Positions 50,202 to 62,350 of a DNA stretch of 64,000 nucleotides are shown one piece after another; within the stretch, counting starts at the first letter, position 1; every line of letters begins with the position of its first letter. This DNA comes from Theodoxus fluviatilis. Lineage: Eukaryota; Mollusca; Gastropoda; Cycloneritida; Neritidae. The stretch lies in NCBI GenBank assembly GCA_034096865.1, contig JAWQFJ010015172.1, positions 70,683-134,682 on the forward strand, read 5' to 3'. The notes beneath the pieces were generated by a model. That model saw only the letters and a program-made list of their open reading frames with translations. It was not told the origin of the DNA and did no database searches. The position numbers and the translations under genes were made by a program.

Positions 50202-52140
50202 CTCCGTGCATGATTACCTGCAAGCGAAAGTGAAAAGAGAGGGCGACCATCAACTGGATGATTGTCGGAGAGCGCCAAACAAACGAAGCAGCACGTGGAG
50301 TGCAGTGGAGAAGGGACTGACTCATGAATCTCTACAACAGTCGAGGTCTGTATTGCAGTACCTGTGCAGTAAACAGCAACGACAGCGCAACACAGTCACT
50401 CCACTCTCCCTGTCCCGCTTCTGCTACAGTCACTCAGATCTCAGCAACAGCCATGTACAAAAATCATGTGAGATAGAGTTAGAAAGTGGTGGATATGCAC
50501 AAGCAAAGTAGAAGATTCATAAGTCGTTTTAGCCCACTTGCATCCTTGATTTTTCTCTTACTGTTTAAAAATTGAGTGGTACCATGCAGCAAGGACCGGG
50601 TGATGAGCTTCATACGGAACGGAAACTTCCACACAGGAGAACGGACATGGGAGGTCACATGCACGATTTTTTTTCTGCCAGTGTCCCTTTCAGGGAGCGC
50701 GCTGAACTACGGATCAAAGTTCACACACCAAAGGTCATGCTGCCAAGAGGGGCCACGAGCTTGTCATCCGGGTACCTCGCTGGCCAGGATAGGTGGCGGA
50801 AGTGCGTCACAGTCATGCACTCCCAGATCCGGGCAGCGAACCCGACACCGCCATGCCAGGCCGCGGCAGATGGGAATAGCGATAGGCGGTAAATAATAGG
50901 CCTGCCATGTGACGTGCACGGGCCTGACGGGTAATCGCCCTGTGCCCTAGAATACCCTTTTCTCCTGACCTCTGACCCCGGAGCCGCTCGCCACCTTGAC
51001 CTAGGGCTGAGAGTACCACGTGATGAACAGAACCATTTGATGAATCTGCAGGATATGGCATCACACTGTGCAACATTGGCTGTGACGAGTGGGTTCAACG
51101 TAATGTTAATTGCACGACTGCTACTGGTAAAACGGGCTTTAAAATTGTGCTGTAGTAGTCCCTCCGTGAATGTAAATTTGTATATTGTTTCATTCAGTTA
51201 TTTGGCGACAGTTGTTTCAAGTATTACAGTTAGAATAGCCACATAACAGTTTTTACAAATATTGCATTTGAAATATAACTAAATAGGGTCTTTAGTTGAT
51301 TAGTGTCATCCACCCATGAGTATGTGTTTGTGACTTCATACGTTAGTGAATTACCCATAGATGTTGGGATAGAATTTCCGTCAACCTACACCTGAGAGGA
51401 TCCACCCACGCCTTCGTTTTCTTGATTATTAACTCCGCTAAGGAGGATATGTTTTACCCGAGATTCGTTGATTAGTTAATTAGTTATTCAGCAAATTTAA
51501 TCAAACAGTTTACAAGGGATTCTGAGAAACTTTGATGCAAGGTCAGTTTTTCACCCAAGGAAAAATCCGTTTGATTTTGGAGGTTATCTGCTTTGTGGTT
51601 TGGGAAATACAACCATACAGAGAATGCTTTCTGTTCTGTAGTTTGGGAATCGGAAACGTTAAGATAGATTTTACTGTGCATCACGAAAATGATGACCTCT
51701 AACTATTGATGACGCGGGCGCATGCGGTTCGCACTCAGAATTTGCTTTCAGCCAATAAAATGAAATAAACTTCGTCGAGTCATGCCCGTGGCTAGCAGAA
51801 CACGCTGCCTTTGTTACTTCTTCAGCCCAAGGAAGAGAACATGGTGTTTCCTTGTTGGAGGTTTGCGCTCTCACCGTGCTCTGTAGTTCATTGCAGACCC
51901 CAAGGACAATGGGACCAGCACACTCAAGGGACTCGCCGGGTCACAGAGCAGAGTCTTCTGTGGCAGCAGAACCCCACACAGGAGTGGCAATCCCTTCCAC
52001 AGCCCCCACAGAGGAATTATGTGGGTGGTCCATCTGCTTGAAGCCGAGACTTCATGTGCGTGTCAGACAGTCTGCCTCAAGGTGTCTCCATTGCAACAGT
52101 CTCCCATGTCCCGCTTGTCCCGCTTGTCCCACATGTTCAA
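50202..52140. other. Mirror of 3777-5715
   Basis: No recognised gene. Confidence 0.5.
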
Positions 52141-52198
52141 GTGTCCCACATATACATGTGTCCCACATATACATGTGTCCCACATATACATGTGTCCC
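52141..52198 (-). repeat. 17-base tandem repeat (right-arm copy)
   Basis: Mirror of 3719-3776, reading ATATACATGTGTCCCAC. Confidence 0.85.
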
Positions 52199-52268
52199 AT
52201 ATGTGTTGATAATCATTGACCAAACAAAGAATCTTGAAAAAGGAGGCCAGTATTGGACTCGTTGATGT

Positions 52269-52390
52269 AGAGAAAAGAAGCAAGGAGACTTTCGTCCAAC
52301 TTCAGAACTTTATTAGCTTAGCTTTCGACCCCGAAAACTTTGCTAATACAGTTCTGAAGTTGGAAGAAAGTCTCCTTGCTTCTTTTCTCT
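52269..52390. repeat. Foldback (hairpin) repeat, right-arm copy
   Basis: Mirror of 3527-3648, with 49-base arms and a 24-base loop carrying GCTTTCGACCCCGAAAAC. Confidence 0.85.
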
Positions 52391-52706
52391 AATAATAATA
52401 GATCACTCTTATAACGCGCAATACTCCCACACAGTGAGACTCAAAGCGCCTAAAAAAAATATTTAAAAAAAAAATAAAAAAAAAATAAATAAAAATGTAT
52501 ACTTCCGCCTGAAATAGGTGCGCCTTGCATCTGTACCTGGGACATTCTCGGTCTCGCGGGAAAACACACCAAAAATAACCACGGCAACAACAAACAACGG
52601 ATATGCCGTAGTGCTCGGCAATGTATAGATCCCTTCACTGGAACACTGGAAATGGAGGATAGAGAAACGTGTACCCCGTCTCAAACGTTACAGCCCCTCA
52701 TTCGTT

Positions 52707-52900
52707 CCGTGCGTGTGTATGAGAGAGAGAGAGAGAGAGAGAGAATGTGTGTGTGCTTGTGTGTGTATGTGTGTGCGCGCGCGCATGTGTGTGTGTTTGT
52801 GTGTGCGCGCGCGCGCATGTGTGTGTGCTTGTGTGTATGTGTGAGCGTGCGCGCGCGCGCGCGCGCGTGTGTGTGTGTGTGCTTGTGTCCGTGTGTGTGT
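52707..52900. repeat. GA / GT / CG compound microsatellite (right-arm copy)
   Basis: Mirror of 3017-3210. Confidence 0.95.
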
Positions 52901-55030
52901 TCGTGCATGCGCTTGCGTTCATCCTCCCCTTACATAATATGAGAAATGTTACAGCACAGCACATGACACACAGTCGATTCACTCTGATGAAATCACTTTA
53001 GCAGATAGTAATCTGTGCATGCCTTTTCTTAAAATGAAAATCTAAACCTCGCATGATGAGGGACGTGAAGACGAAACCTGTCTCCTTTTTTCTGGCTGAC
53101 ATTTGAGTATCCGACATGAACATGCTCGTTTGTTTGTACGTTTGTTCATTCGTTCGTTCATTCAGTTGTTTGCTTGTTCGTTTCAAAAAACTTCGACTCA
53201 AAGAGAAGACTTCTCCGGAATGGAAGTAGTCGTCGACTTCAATTCTACAACACCTTCTGATATCACAAAAATATGAAGAGAAGACGGCATGGTGCCATTT
53301 CTGGACCAGTAGCAAAGACAAGCCACAGGACAGTTGCAGTGTGGTGACGGTTGCTGGGGAGGGGGGGGGGGAGGAGGAGGGGGGTTGGGGGTGAAGATGT
53401 TCGGTTGCATGGAGGGGAAACAGACGGTGGATGGGATGGAGAACCTGTGAGAGGGAGGGCTCAGCCAACGATGAAGGAAGTATGCTCGTGGTGGGGCGTC
53501 CCTGTGTTTTATGCAGCGTACGCACGCTATGCAAGCCACAGATCAAGCATGCACGCATCTCAAAACAACCCCCCCCCTCCCCTCTCCCTCCAATTCCACC
53601 CCACCCCCCACGCCTCACACCCACCCACACTCCTTCCGTCGTGGTCTGCACACCACCTGTGATGGAGGTGGCTCCGTCGTCTATTTTCGGTTGGGTATCG
53701 CGTTCAACGCCGTTCTTCTATTTCACAGGACTTACTGACGCCCGACGTAGAGATATGAAGCGCCTTTTGTCCCTCGGTGTCTACTAATGGATTAGGACCA
53801 GAAACGCAATCCCCCTGCATGATAGATGGTGCTGTCTTACGGAAGTCCAGGCGGGGAGGGTGGTACTAAAACAAAGCAACGCTTCCCACCCCTGCGTCAA
53901 AGCGACGATCGAGCATGGCTTGAAATGGAGACGGAAAGGGGTTCTGGTCACGATCCCCATCCAGCTGTCAAGAGGTAGAGCTGCCTGTAGAAATTGCCTC
54001 ACCTCGATGAGGTGTAGTTATAAAAAAAACGTTATGGTAACCCAGCATGCCAGCGCAGCAAAAACAATGAAGCCCAAGGTGAACGAGCACCAAACGTGCT
54101 ACGTAATCAGATCGTACGACAAAAACGTCGCCAATAAAACCACACTCACTTTGAAAACGTTCGTCGCAAGAGAGTGATAAGGAAAACGAAGCAGGATGAA
54201 GATTATCTACACAATACAGTCATAGAACGAGTCTGGGTAAACGAAACTAGTTCGCACCCGCCTACCAAGCGGCATCGTGTGATCTGCAGCTGCACTGTCG
54301 TACTTCGGGCTAGACATTACAGGCGTCCTGTTTACCGTGTGCAGCTGGGACACAAATACAATCTTACCCTGTGTGTACGTTTGCCTGTGTGACATATACG
54401 CACTAGGAGCAGGAAGCTATAGAAGTTATGAGAGAGCTGGTGGCCGCGACGAAGAATTCGATCTCAAAGTCACTTGCAACCATTGACTTCTGCACACCAA
54501 CCTTGCGAGGAAGTACAAAGATAATTCAGACCATGATGCCTCCCAACAACAGACTCGACCACCGGAAACACACGCCGCATCGAGCAAAGCTCGTAATCCG
54601 GTTTGCGGACTATTTTTCCGTGACCGAATCCCTTCTCATTAGGCTTATGCAACCAAGCTTCCAGTCTAAGTCCGAAGTCCGCTAAGAATGTGCCACGGCC
54701 CTGCCACGGACGTTTCCGTCGGAGGCAGCCCAAACTCCACGAACAAACACCGGGCAGAGCCCGGACAGGTAAGCCGGAACTTGAAACACAGCAGCAACAA
54801 CGCGGACTCCGGCTCATGATCGACGCGCCGTCTGAACGTCCGCCCCAGGCCTGAAGACCAAAATGGCGTCTACCAGGCGGCGGAAAGACGGCAAGCTTTT
54901 TGAAGCGCCTTGCCTCGAAAATCGATGCTGGAGTGTCTCTAGTAATTTGGTTTGAATCTTGTTTTCGAGATCCCGGATATTGTTAGACAGTCTTGATTCT
55001 TTTTCTTGCTTTCTTTCTTTCATCTATCTC

Positions 55031-55031
<1 letters not shown>
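52901..55031. other. Mirror of 888-3016
   Basis: Gene-free stretch with G-rich and C-rich patches (53355-53395 and 53568-53625) and the CpG-containing segment at about 54580-54970. Confidence 0.5.
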
Positions 55032-55087
<56 letters not shown>

Positions 55088-55202
55088 AGTCTGCATGCCT
55101 GCCTGCCTGCCTCTCTCTCTCTCTTTCTGTCTCTCTCTCTGTCTCTCTCTCTCTGTCTCTCTCTCTGTCTCTGTCTGTCTGTTTCTCTCTCTCTCTCTCT
55201 CA
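55032..55202. repeat. CT-rich microsatellite (right-arm copy)
   Basis: Mirror of 718-888, differing by about two bases in length. Confidence 0.95.
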
Positions 55203-56095
55203 TGCACACCCACACAAACACGAACACACACATACTCACTCACGCTCATTCATTCATCTTTACATTCTTTCCATCACTTTCTTTCACTCACACATTCAGT
55301 CACTCACTCACTCACTCACAAGCACATGCAATCTAGACGAGACCTACAACGTGTCGAGTGCAACGCTAGCCCCAGTCTGGACCTCTAGTTCTCCTCTGAC
55401 TCCGTCCCCAATTTACCTCTGGAGCCCTGCATTTTCTCCCCCTCACTCACTCCTTTCTTCTGTTCTTCCTCTCCAACTCCCAGCCTCACTCTCAAACGCC
55501 CCTTAACCCCACCCCTACTCCCCCTTCTTTCTTGCCTTTGCTAGCTTTCCCAGGTACTTCCTTCGGCTGAGACTGATGACAGACACAGGAAGAGGAAGGC
55601 GAGCAGGTGGGGTGTCTCAGCTCGTTGGAACTAACCCGCCCCTTTCCCAGCCCCTCCCCCTACGTGCCCCGCAGCCCCCTCCCCCCTCTTCAACTCCCTT
55701 ATCCCCCTGCCCCTCTACTCCAACCCTTTTCCACCCTCACCCTCCACCCCCACCCCAGTCCTTTTGCCATGCCTGCCCAATGACCCGTGGGCTACTTGTC
55801 CGGACACAGATTGCTGGAACAGTGGAGATGCAAGTCCCCTGGTGGTAAATAAAGAAAAGGGTGTACGCAGTTGCTCCCCTTGATGTTTGCTGTTTCTATT
55901 TACGCACCGTCACGAATGAAAGACAGCAGAATGAAGAGCGTCTAAACAGTGACGATGATTGTGGAGTTGAGGAGTTGGGCGAGATGTTCACTGAGGTGCT
56001 GTGTGAAGTAAAATTACAGTGTTGATCGTGTTATTTAGGATTTCTGCATTTGGCTGAGCAAGTCCTCGCGTATTCGATTCTATATGAAGTCATGT
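55203..56095. other. Stretch spanning the last paired base of the palindrome
   Basis: Up to 55919 this is the mirror of 1-717 (C-rich, Pro-rich frames). From 55920 onward it is single copy in the window. No repeat, target duplication or hairpin was noticed at 55919/55920. Confidence 0.5.
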
Positions 56096-56440
<345 letters not shown>

Positions 56441-57865
56441 AAAAAGACAGAGAGGGATAAGGGATGAGGTGCGGAGATGAAGGAAAGGTATAAGAATTGT
56501 TGGAGGTGAGGGGAAATGAAGGGGTGAAGGTGGGTAGGTGGGTGGAGGGGATTACAGAAAGCCAAAAGAGGGGGGGGGGGGGGCGCTAAGGTGTCGGGTA
56601 GCAGGGCCAGAGTGGGCAGGGGGTGGGGGTGGGGGTGACAGGGGGTGGGGAGGGGTGACAGGGGGATGCTGTGCGGAACACAATTTTCCCAGACCCCTGG
56701 CTGTAGCCATCACTGGAGTCGTGGGACGCTCGCACGTCCACAGTGGGAAAGCTCCACGGACCTCTCCTCCCTTGCTCCCCACCCCCTCCCTTGCTCCCCA
56801 CCCCTCCCTTGCTCCGCCACCCCCTCCCATCCCTCCCTCTGTTTCATCCGTCAGTCTCATCCCCCAATTCCGTCTTTCGTCCTTGCTGCTTTCCTCGTCT
56901 TGTGGATCTTCCGCCCTCCTGTCCTTCCATTCGTTAGTGTATTGTGTTTTGCTAAATGGGTTCTCCCTTTAGGGTCCGTCCAACCTGCCATGTCCCCTAC
57001 TCACACACACACACACGTGTGCGTACACCTTTATTTTCGTTTGCATTGTTTTTCTAGTTGCCATGCAGTAGTGTTAGTTTTTCTTCTTCTCATTCAGCGT
57101 TCTTGTTTTTAATTGAGTTCATTCTACGTCGTCCCGTAAAGTCACTCACGCGCCAACACGCAAACACACACAAACACGCTCGCGCGCGCGCATGCACGAA
57201 GACATCGTCCTCCTGTTTCTTCATTACAGGTCTTGACGGTGTGCATTAACGTTGTCTCCATATCAAACATCAAACTATGAAGGTCTAAAACGCAAGATTT
57301 CTTATCCTCCTGTCATAAAATGTTGGCTGGTTTCTCATATACTCTCATGTCACACTGTTTACCACGATGTTGTATAGGTGCAGCACAAACAGAGCGTAAC
57401 ATTGGTATCTTTGCCTCGTCAGAGAAACACGATACCTGCTGACACAAGTAGTTAGGCATCTTGAAGTCGTGTGCAGAGATGAACACAAAACCTTAGGGTA
57501 AAAAAATACTAATAATAACAAAAAAAATACATTTTAAAATCCTACCAAAAACAAATTACTGTTCATTTTGGGAATCCAAGTCTTCCATCAGTTCATCAAG
57601 CAAATTCTTTCCCCGATTTTCTTTTCATCTCTTCCCTCCTACCCAACCCCCACCCCCCCACTCCCAACCTCACATCACACACCCTCTACACACACTCCTC
57701 ATCTGCTGTTCCCGTTTCTCAGTTCCTTCTGCAATCTTTTCGTAAGTCTTCTCGTCAGTCAGGTTAATCTACTTTCAACTATGTACCCACCTCCAATTAA
57801 GCTACCCCACAATGTCTTGAGTGTTTCCATCGTTCATGTTACAGAAGAGAGAGTAGGTCGGAGTC
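56441..57865. other. Gene-free stretch with G-rich and C-rich patches
   Basis: 56525-56670 is G-rich with a G run near 56571-56583, and 56760-56830 is C-rich. The frames of up to 155 codons are low in complexity. The region 57240-57560 is AT-rich with nothing recognised. Confidence 0.55.
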
Positions 57866-59045
57866 GCGAGTGAGACTAGCGAGAGAGGTGAGAGATGTGA
57901 GAGTTGTAGGAGAAGCGAGAGAAGTGAGAGAAATGAGAGAAGTGAGAAATATGAGAGAAGTGAGAAATGTGAGAGTTGTAGGAAAAACGAGAGAAGTGAG
58001 AGAAATGAGAGAAGTGAGAAATATGAGAGAAGTGAGAGATGTGAGTGTTGTAGGAGAAGCGAGAGAAGTGAGAGAAATGAGAGATGTGAGTGTTGTAGGA
58101 GAAGCGAGAGAAGTGAGAGTTGTAGGAGAAGCGAGAGAAGTGAGAGAAATGAGAGAAGTGAGAAATATGAGAGAAGTGAGAGATGCGAGAGTTGTATGAG
58201 AAGCGAGAAAAGTGAGAAATATGAGACAAGTGAGAGATGCGAGACAAGTGAGAGATGCGAGACAAGTGAGAGATGTGAGAGAAGTGAGAGAAGTGAGAGA
58301 TGTGAGAGAAGTTAGAGATGTGAGACAAGTGAGAAATGTGAGACAAGTGAGAGATGCGAGACAAGTGAGAGATGTGAGACAAGTGAGAGATGTGAGACAA
58401 GTGATAAATATGAGAGAAGTGAGAGATGTGAGAGTTGTATAAGAAGCGAGAGAAGTGAGAGATGCGCGACAAGTGAGAGATGCGAGACAAGTGAGAAATG
58501 CGAGACAAGTGAGTGATGTGAGACAAGTGAGAGATGCGAGACAAGTGAGAGATGTGAGACAAGTGAGAGATGTGAGAGAAGTGCGAGATGTGAGACAAGT
58601 GAGAGATGTGAGAGATGTGAGACAAGTGAGAGATGTGAGACAAGTGAGAGATGTGAGATAAGTGAGAGATGTGAGACAAGTGAGAGATGTGAGAGAAGTG
58701 AGAGATGTGAGAGAAGTGAGAGATGTGAGACAAGTGAGAGATGTGACACAAGTGAGAAATATGAGACAAGTGAGAGATGTGAGACAAGTGAGAGATGTGA
58801 GACAAGTGAGAGATGTGAGACAAGTGAGAGATGTGAGACAAGTGAGAAATGTGAGAAAAGTGAGAGATGCGAGAGAAGACAGAGAAGTGAAAGAAGCGAA
58901 AGAAGCGAGAGAAGTGGGAAAAGCGAGAGAAGCGAAAGAACCGAATGAAACAAGAGGGGTCAGAGATGTTTGAGTTGTACAAGAAATGAGAGAGGTGAGA
59001 GACAAATGAAGAGAGAAGTGAGAGAAGTGAGAGATGCGAAAGAAG

Positions 59046-59107
<62 letters not shown>

Positions 59108-59182
59108 AAAGCAAAAGAAGCGAACGAAGCGAGAGAAGCGAGAGAAGCGAGAGAACGAAATAAGCGAATGAAGCGAGAGAAG
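57866..59182. repeat. 1.3 kb minisatellite with 9/18-base unit
   Basis: The basic unit is GAGANANGT (9 bases). It is organised in many places as an 18-base pair, GAGACAAGTGAGAGATGT, with longer blocks carrying GTTGTAGGAGAAGC. A pure (GA)n run lies at 59047-59103, and AAGCGA-type units fade out by 59182. The unit length is a multiple of three and lacks stops in several frames, so frames up to 473 codons are open on the minus strand. They are six-residue Ser/Leu/Thr/His repeats without a start context or signal peptide, and I do not call them genes. Confidence 0.95.
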
Positions 59183-59230
59183 TGTCGTCATTTGCATTAG
59201 ACATCTGAGCGGACTAAAAGTTTGCCTCAG

Positions 59231-59328
59231 CAATCGTGTACTACCCCATGGAGATTTCAAGAACTGCCATCAACTTCGACCCTGGTGTGTTTTCTCGCCC
59301 AGCACAAGTGCAACTACAATTTAGCTCG
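59231..59328 (+). CDS. Possible internal exon, unknown protein
   Basis: A TTTGCCTCAG acceptor ends at 59230 and a strong GTGAGT donor starts at 59329. Between them a 98-base segment is open and of normal complexity ([17 protein letters not shown] and onward to QVQLQFSS). The donor lies just before a long (GT)n tract. No family was recognised and no partner exons were found nearby, so this is only a candidate. Confidence 0.25.
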
Positions 59329-59342
59329 GTGAGTATCACACA

Positions 59343-59343
<1 letters not shown>

Positions 59344-59437
<94 letters not shown>

Positions 59438-59541
59438 TACGTATGTAGGGGGGGGGGGGGTACGTAGGGGGGGGTGTGTGTGTGCGCGCGCGTGCGTGTG
59501 TGTGCGTACGTGCGTGCATGCTTACGTGAGTATGTGTGTAT

Positions 59542-59589
<48 letters not shown>

Positions 59590-59590
59590 C
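59344..59590. repeat. (GT)n tract with G-run interruptions
   Basis: An uninterrupted GT run of about 90 bases (59344-59434), then two G runs (59449-59460 and 59467-59474), then GT/GC mixed repeats to 59588. Confidence 0.95.
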
Positions 59591-60740
59591 AAACTGGCGA
59601 AGAGTGTAATTAAAAACACGATCTGAGCATTTACAGGAACGAAATATTTCTTTCCCTTTTTCTTTCCTGCAATAAACTCCACTTTAGAGTGATTCTGTCT
59701 TGTCCCATTGTAATTTTATTGCAGCCTGCTTTTTACGTTCCTGTGAAACTGCTCCCGTTTAACTCACAAGCCGTCTTTTGCTAAAAACCCGCGGGAAACC
59801 AGATCCCCCTAGCGGCTGCCAAGGGGAGATAATAGCGTCCGTCAGCCCCGCCTGTTCTGTTGTGCTTTTTCTCGCCTCGGCAGTGCGATTTAGCCACTAT
59901 GGTCCCGCTAGACCTGTGAACAATGGCACCTTCCTTATAGGCGAAATTAATGTGTGCCGGTAATGAATTACTCGCCATTCAAACTCCAAGCCGTGGCTAA
60001 ACGCCTGTATACTCGCCTATTCAGTCTCCGCCGCGCTCTTCAGGCGGAAGAAAAGAGAACCGCTATTGCTTTTGTTGTGACAACTTTGCCCCAGTGTTGG
60101 ACCAGAAAGCATGTCTGACATTTAGCGCTTTGCCCTGAGAGAGTTTGGCACTCAGGTGTCAATCAGTCAGGGTTCCCACGTGTGTCGGCTAGGTAGGGGG
60201 CCAGACAGCGTGAATACAGCAGAGAAAGTGATACCAGGGTAGGCAGGCAGGCAAGCACGCATGCACGTCGAGAAAAAAAGCAAACTAACAATGTACGTGC
60301 ACAAACACCTGTGATACAGCAGGCACGTGCGTTCAGTGAAGTATACGATGCAGGCTGAATGGTGTTTATGAAAAACGGAGTGAGGAACATAAGGGCGGAA
60401 CAAAATTAAACGATGTGATATGGGCACGTAAATGATTGTGTGCCTAATGTGAGATGAATACAAATATTTGGATTATCCTGTACTGTAAGAAAAACGGGTG
60501 TTGCTTGTAGATACATAATTCGTTCCTGAAGGGGAAACACAATCGAGTTTGGGGGACTTATTTTGGAGATGTAATGCCGGACGAACGGGGCATTTAACTT
60601 TTATGAAGCGTGCACTTCTTCATGACTACATGAATGTAGAAATATGCATTTGTACAATATTGCACGTGAGTACATGTATACACCGTTAAAAATTAACTTT
60701 CGAAAACAATGTTAAACACGTATGCAGTCACACACTTATC
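59591..60740. other. Gene-free stretch
   Basis: Unique sequence, moderately CpG-rich at 59785-60050, AT-rich from 60360 to 60720. No recognisable gene. Confidence 0.5.
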
Positions 60741-60895
<155 letters not shown>

Positions 60896-62275
60896 TTAAT
60901 ATGGCGTTGCTTCGCGAACGAAGATGAGTCGATGCTGCTGTCCACGTCCACCGCAGACATGTTGGTGGCTGTAGAGGCCGATGCTGGACCGGCAAGCCCG
61001 ACCACAGCGGCCGCAGGGGAAGATCTGGCCAGGGTCTAGCATGACGTCCTCTTGGTTTTTTCTCCTCTGGGTCTTCTCCTTTAGTGTGTTCCTGCGGGAG
61101 CTCTCCAACACTGCCGTGGCTTTATTGATGGTGTGGCGCCAGGCATCTCTGTCAGCAGCGACGGAGGTCCACTGTCGGGGATCGATGTTGCAGGAGGTGT
61201 GGGCTTTCTTGAGTCTTTGTATCTCTTTTTCGGGCCCCCTTTGTCACGTCGACCAGTGGAAAGCTCACCAAACCTTGGGCAGGCGGTGGTTTTTCATTCT
61301 GGAAACATGGCCTGCCCAGCGCAGCTGAGATCTCAAAAGCATGGTCTCTATGCTGGTGAGTTGAGACCGTTCCAAAACTTCCACATTCGTGATGTAGTCG
61401 CTCCAGTGTATCTCCAGGATCGTACGAATACAGCGTTGGTGGAAGCGTTCCAAGAGCCTCAGGTATCGGTGGAACAGGACCCAGGATTCTGAGCCATACA
61501 GGAGTGTGGTAAGGACAACCGCTCTGTATACACTGATTTTGTGTCCTGTTTGAGGTGTTTGTTGCTTCACACTCTTTAGATACAACCTGCCAAAGGCTCT
61601 GCTGGCCTTGGCTATTCTGCTGTCCACTTCCTTGTCTATCTTGGCATTTGCCGTGATGGTGCAGTCCAGGTATGTGAACCTGCTGACAGAGCGTAGTTCG
61701 GTCTCCCCAATGTAGATGTGAAGAGGGAGAGACGCTTCTCGGGGGGCAGGTTGGTGGAGGACCTCCATCTTCTTTAGGCTGACTTCCAGTCCGAATAGGT
61801 TGCTAGGCAGCCTCTGCGAAGCTGGATGTGACTTGTTGCAAGGCTGTCTCAGAGTGTACGATGAAGGCGGCATTGTCTGCGAAGAGGAGGTCTCTGATCG
61901 CCTGGTTTGTAGTCTTGGTGCGGGCTCTCAGGCGCCTGAGGTCAAACAGGTTGCCATCTGGCCTGTATCTGACATACATCGCGTCCCCATCATCAAAGGC
62001 GTCCATTGCCTGATTGAGCACCATGCTGAAGTAGATGGAGAAGAGGGTCGGTGCCAGGACACAGCCCTGCTTCACGCCATTGACAATGGGGAAGGGCTCT
62101 GACAGGTCACTGTTCAGTCTGACTTGTCCGTGCTGGTCATTATAAAGCTGCATGATGATGTTGAGGAACTTTGGGGGACAGCCGAGCCTTTTAAGAATAA
62201 GCCACATTCCCTGCCTGTTCACGGTGTCAAAAGCCTTAGTCAGATCAACAAAGGTGATGTAGAGGCCTTTGTTTT
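60896..62275 (-). pseudogene. Frameshifted non-LTR retrotransposon reverse-transcriptase relic
   Basis: Read on the minus strand from 62275, the relic shows reverse-transcriptase palm motifs: VDLTKAFDTV (motif A), GVKQGCVLAPTLFSIYF (motif B) and LLFADNAAF (motif C, where the usual FADD is FADN). A frameshift near 61810 leads into LFGLEVSLKKMEVL, then TLLYGSESWVL and RWAGHVSRM. A stop at 61265-61267 and at least two further shifts follow. The C-terminus (61111 to 60896) ends in a FPCGRCGRAC...SHQHVC finger, C-x2-C-x12-H-x3-C. The 5' part is lost at a (GT)n tract at 62281-62350. At least three frame breaks and the lost catalytic Asp make it inactive. Clade not assigned. Confidence 0.85.
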
Positions 62276-62276
62276 G

Positions 62277-62280
<4 letters not shown>

Positions 62281-62316
<36 letters not shown>

Positions 62317-62350
62317 AACACACAAACACACAAACACACACACACACACA
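62281..62350. repeat. CA microsatellite at the truncated 5' edge of the relic
   Basis: (CA)n with AAACA interruptions interrupts or replaces the upstream coding sequence of the reverse-transcriptase relic. Confidence 0.95.

Larger units (their letters stand above)
27971..55919. repeat. Right arm of the ~56 kb inverted repeat
   Basis: This is the reverse complement of bases 1-27936. The last paired base is 55919, which matches base 1, so the true outer boundary may lie further out. Differences from the left arm are scattered one-base indels, microsatellite length changes and a few clustered substitutions, for example at 44396-44418 and near 34266. Sequence from 55920 onward has no partner inside the window. 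Confidence 0.97.

Noticed and set aside
57866..58960. CRISPR-like array appearance of regularly spaced short repeats
   Set aside because: Units are contiguous with no unique spacers, and the sequence is eukaryotic. It is a minisatellite.
57839..59260. 473-codon and 442-codon minus-strand frames
   Set aside because: They are the minisatellite read in two frames. Both frames and the opposite strand are open because of the 9-base unit, so openness is not evidence of coding.
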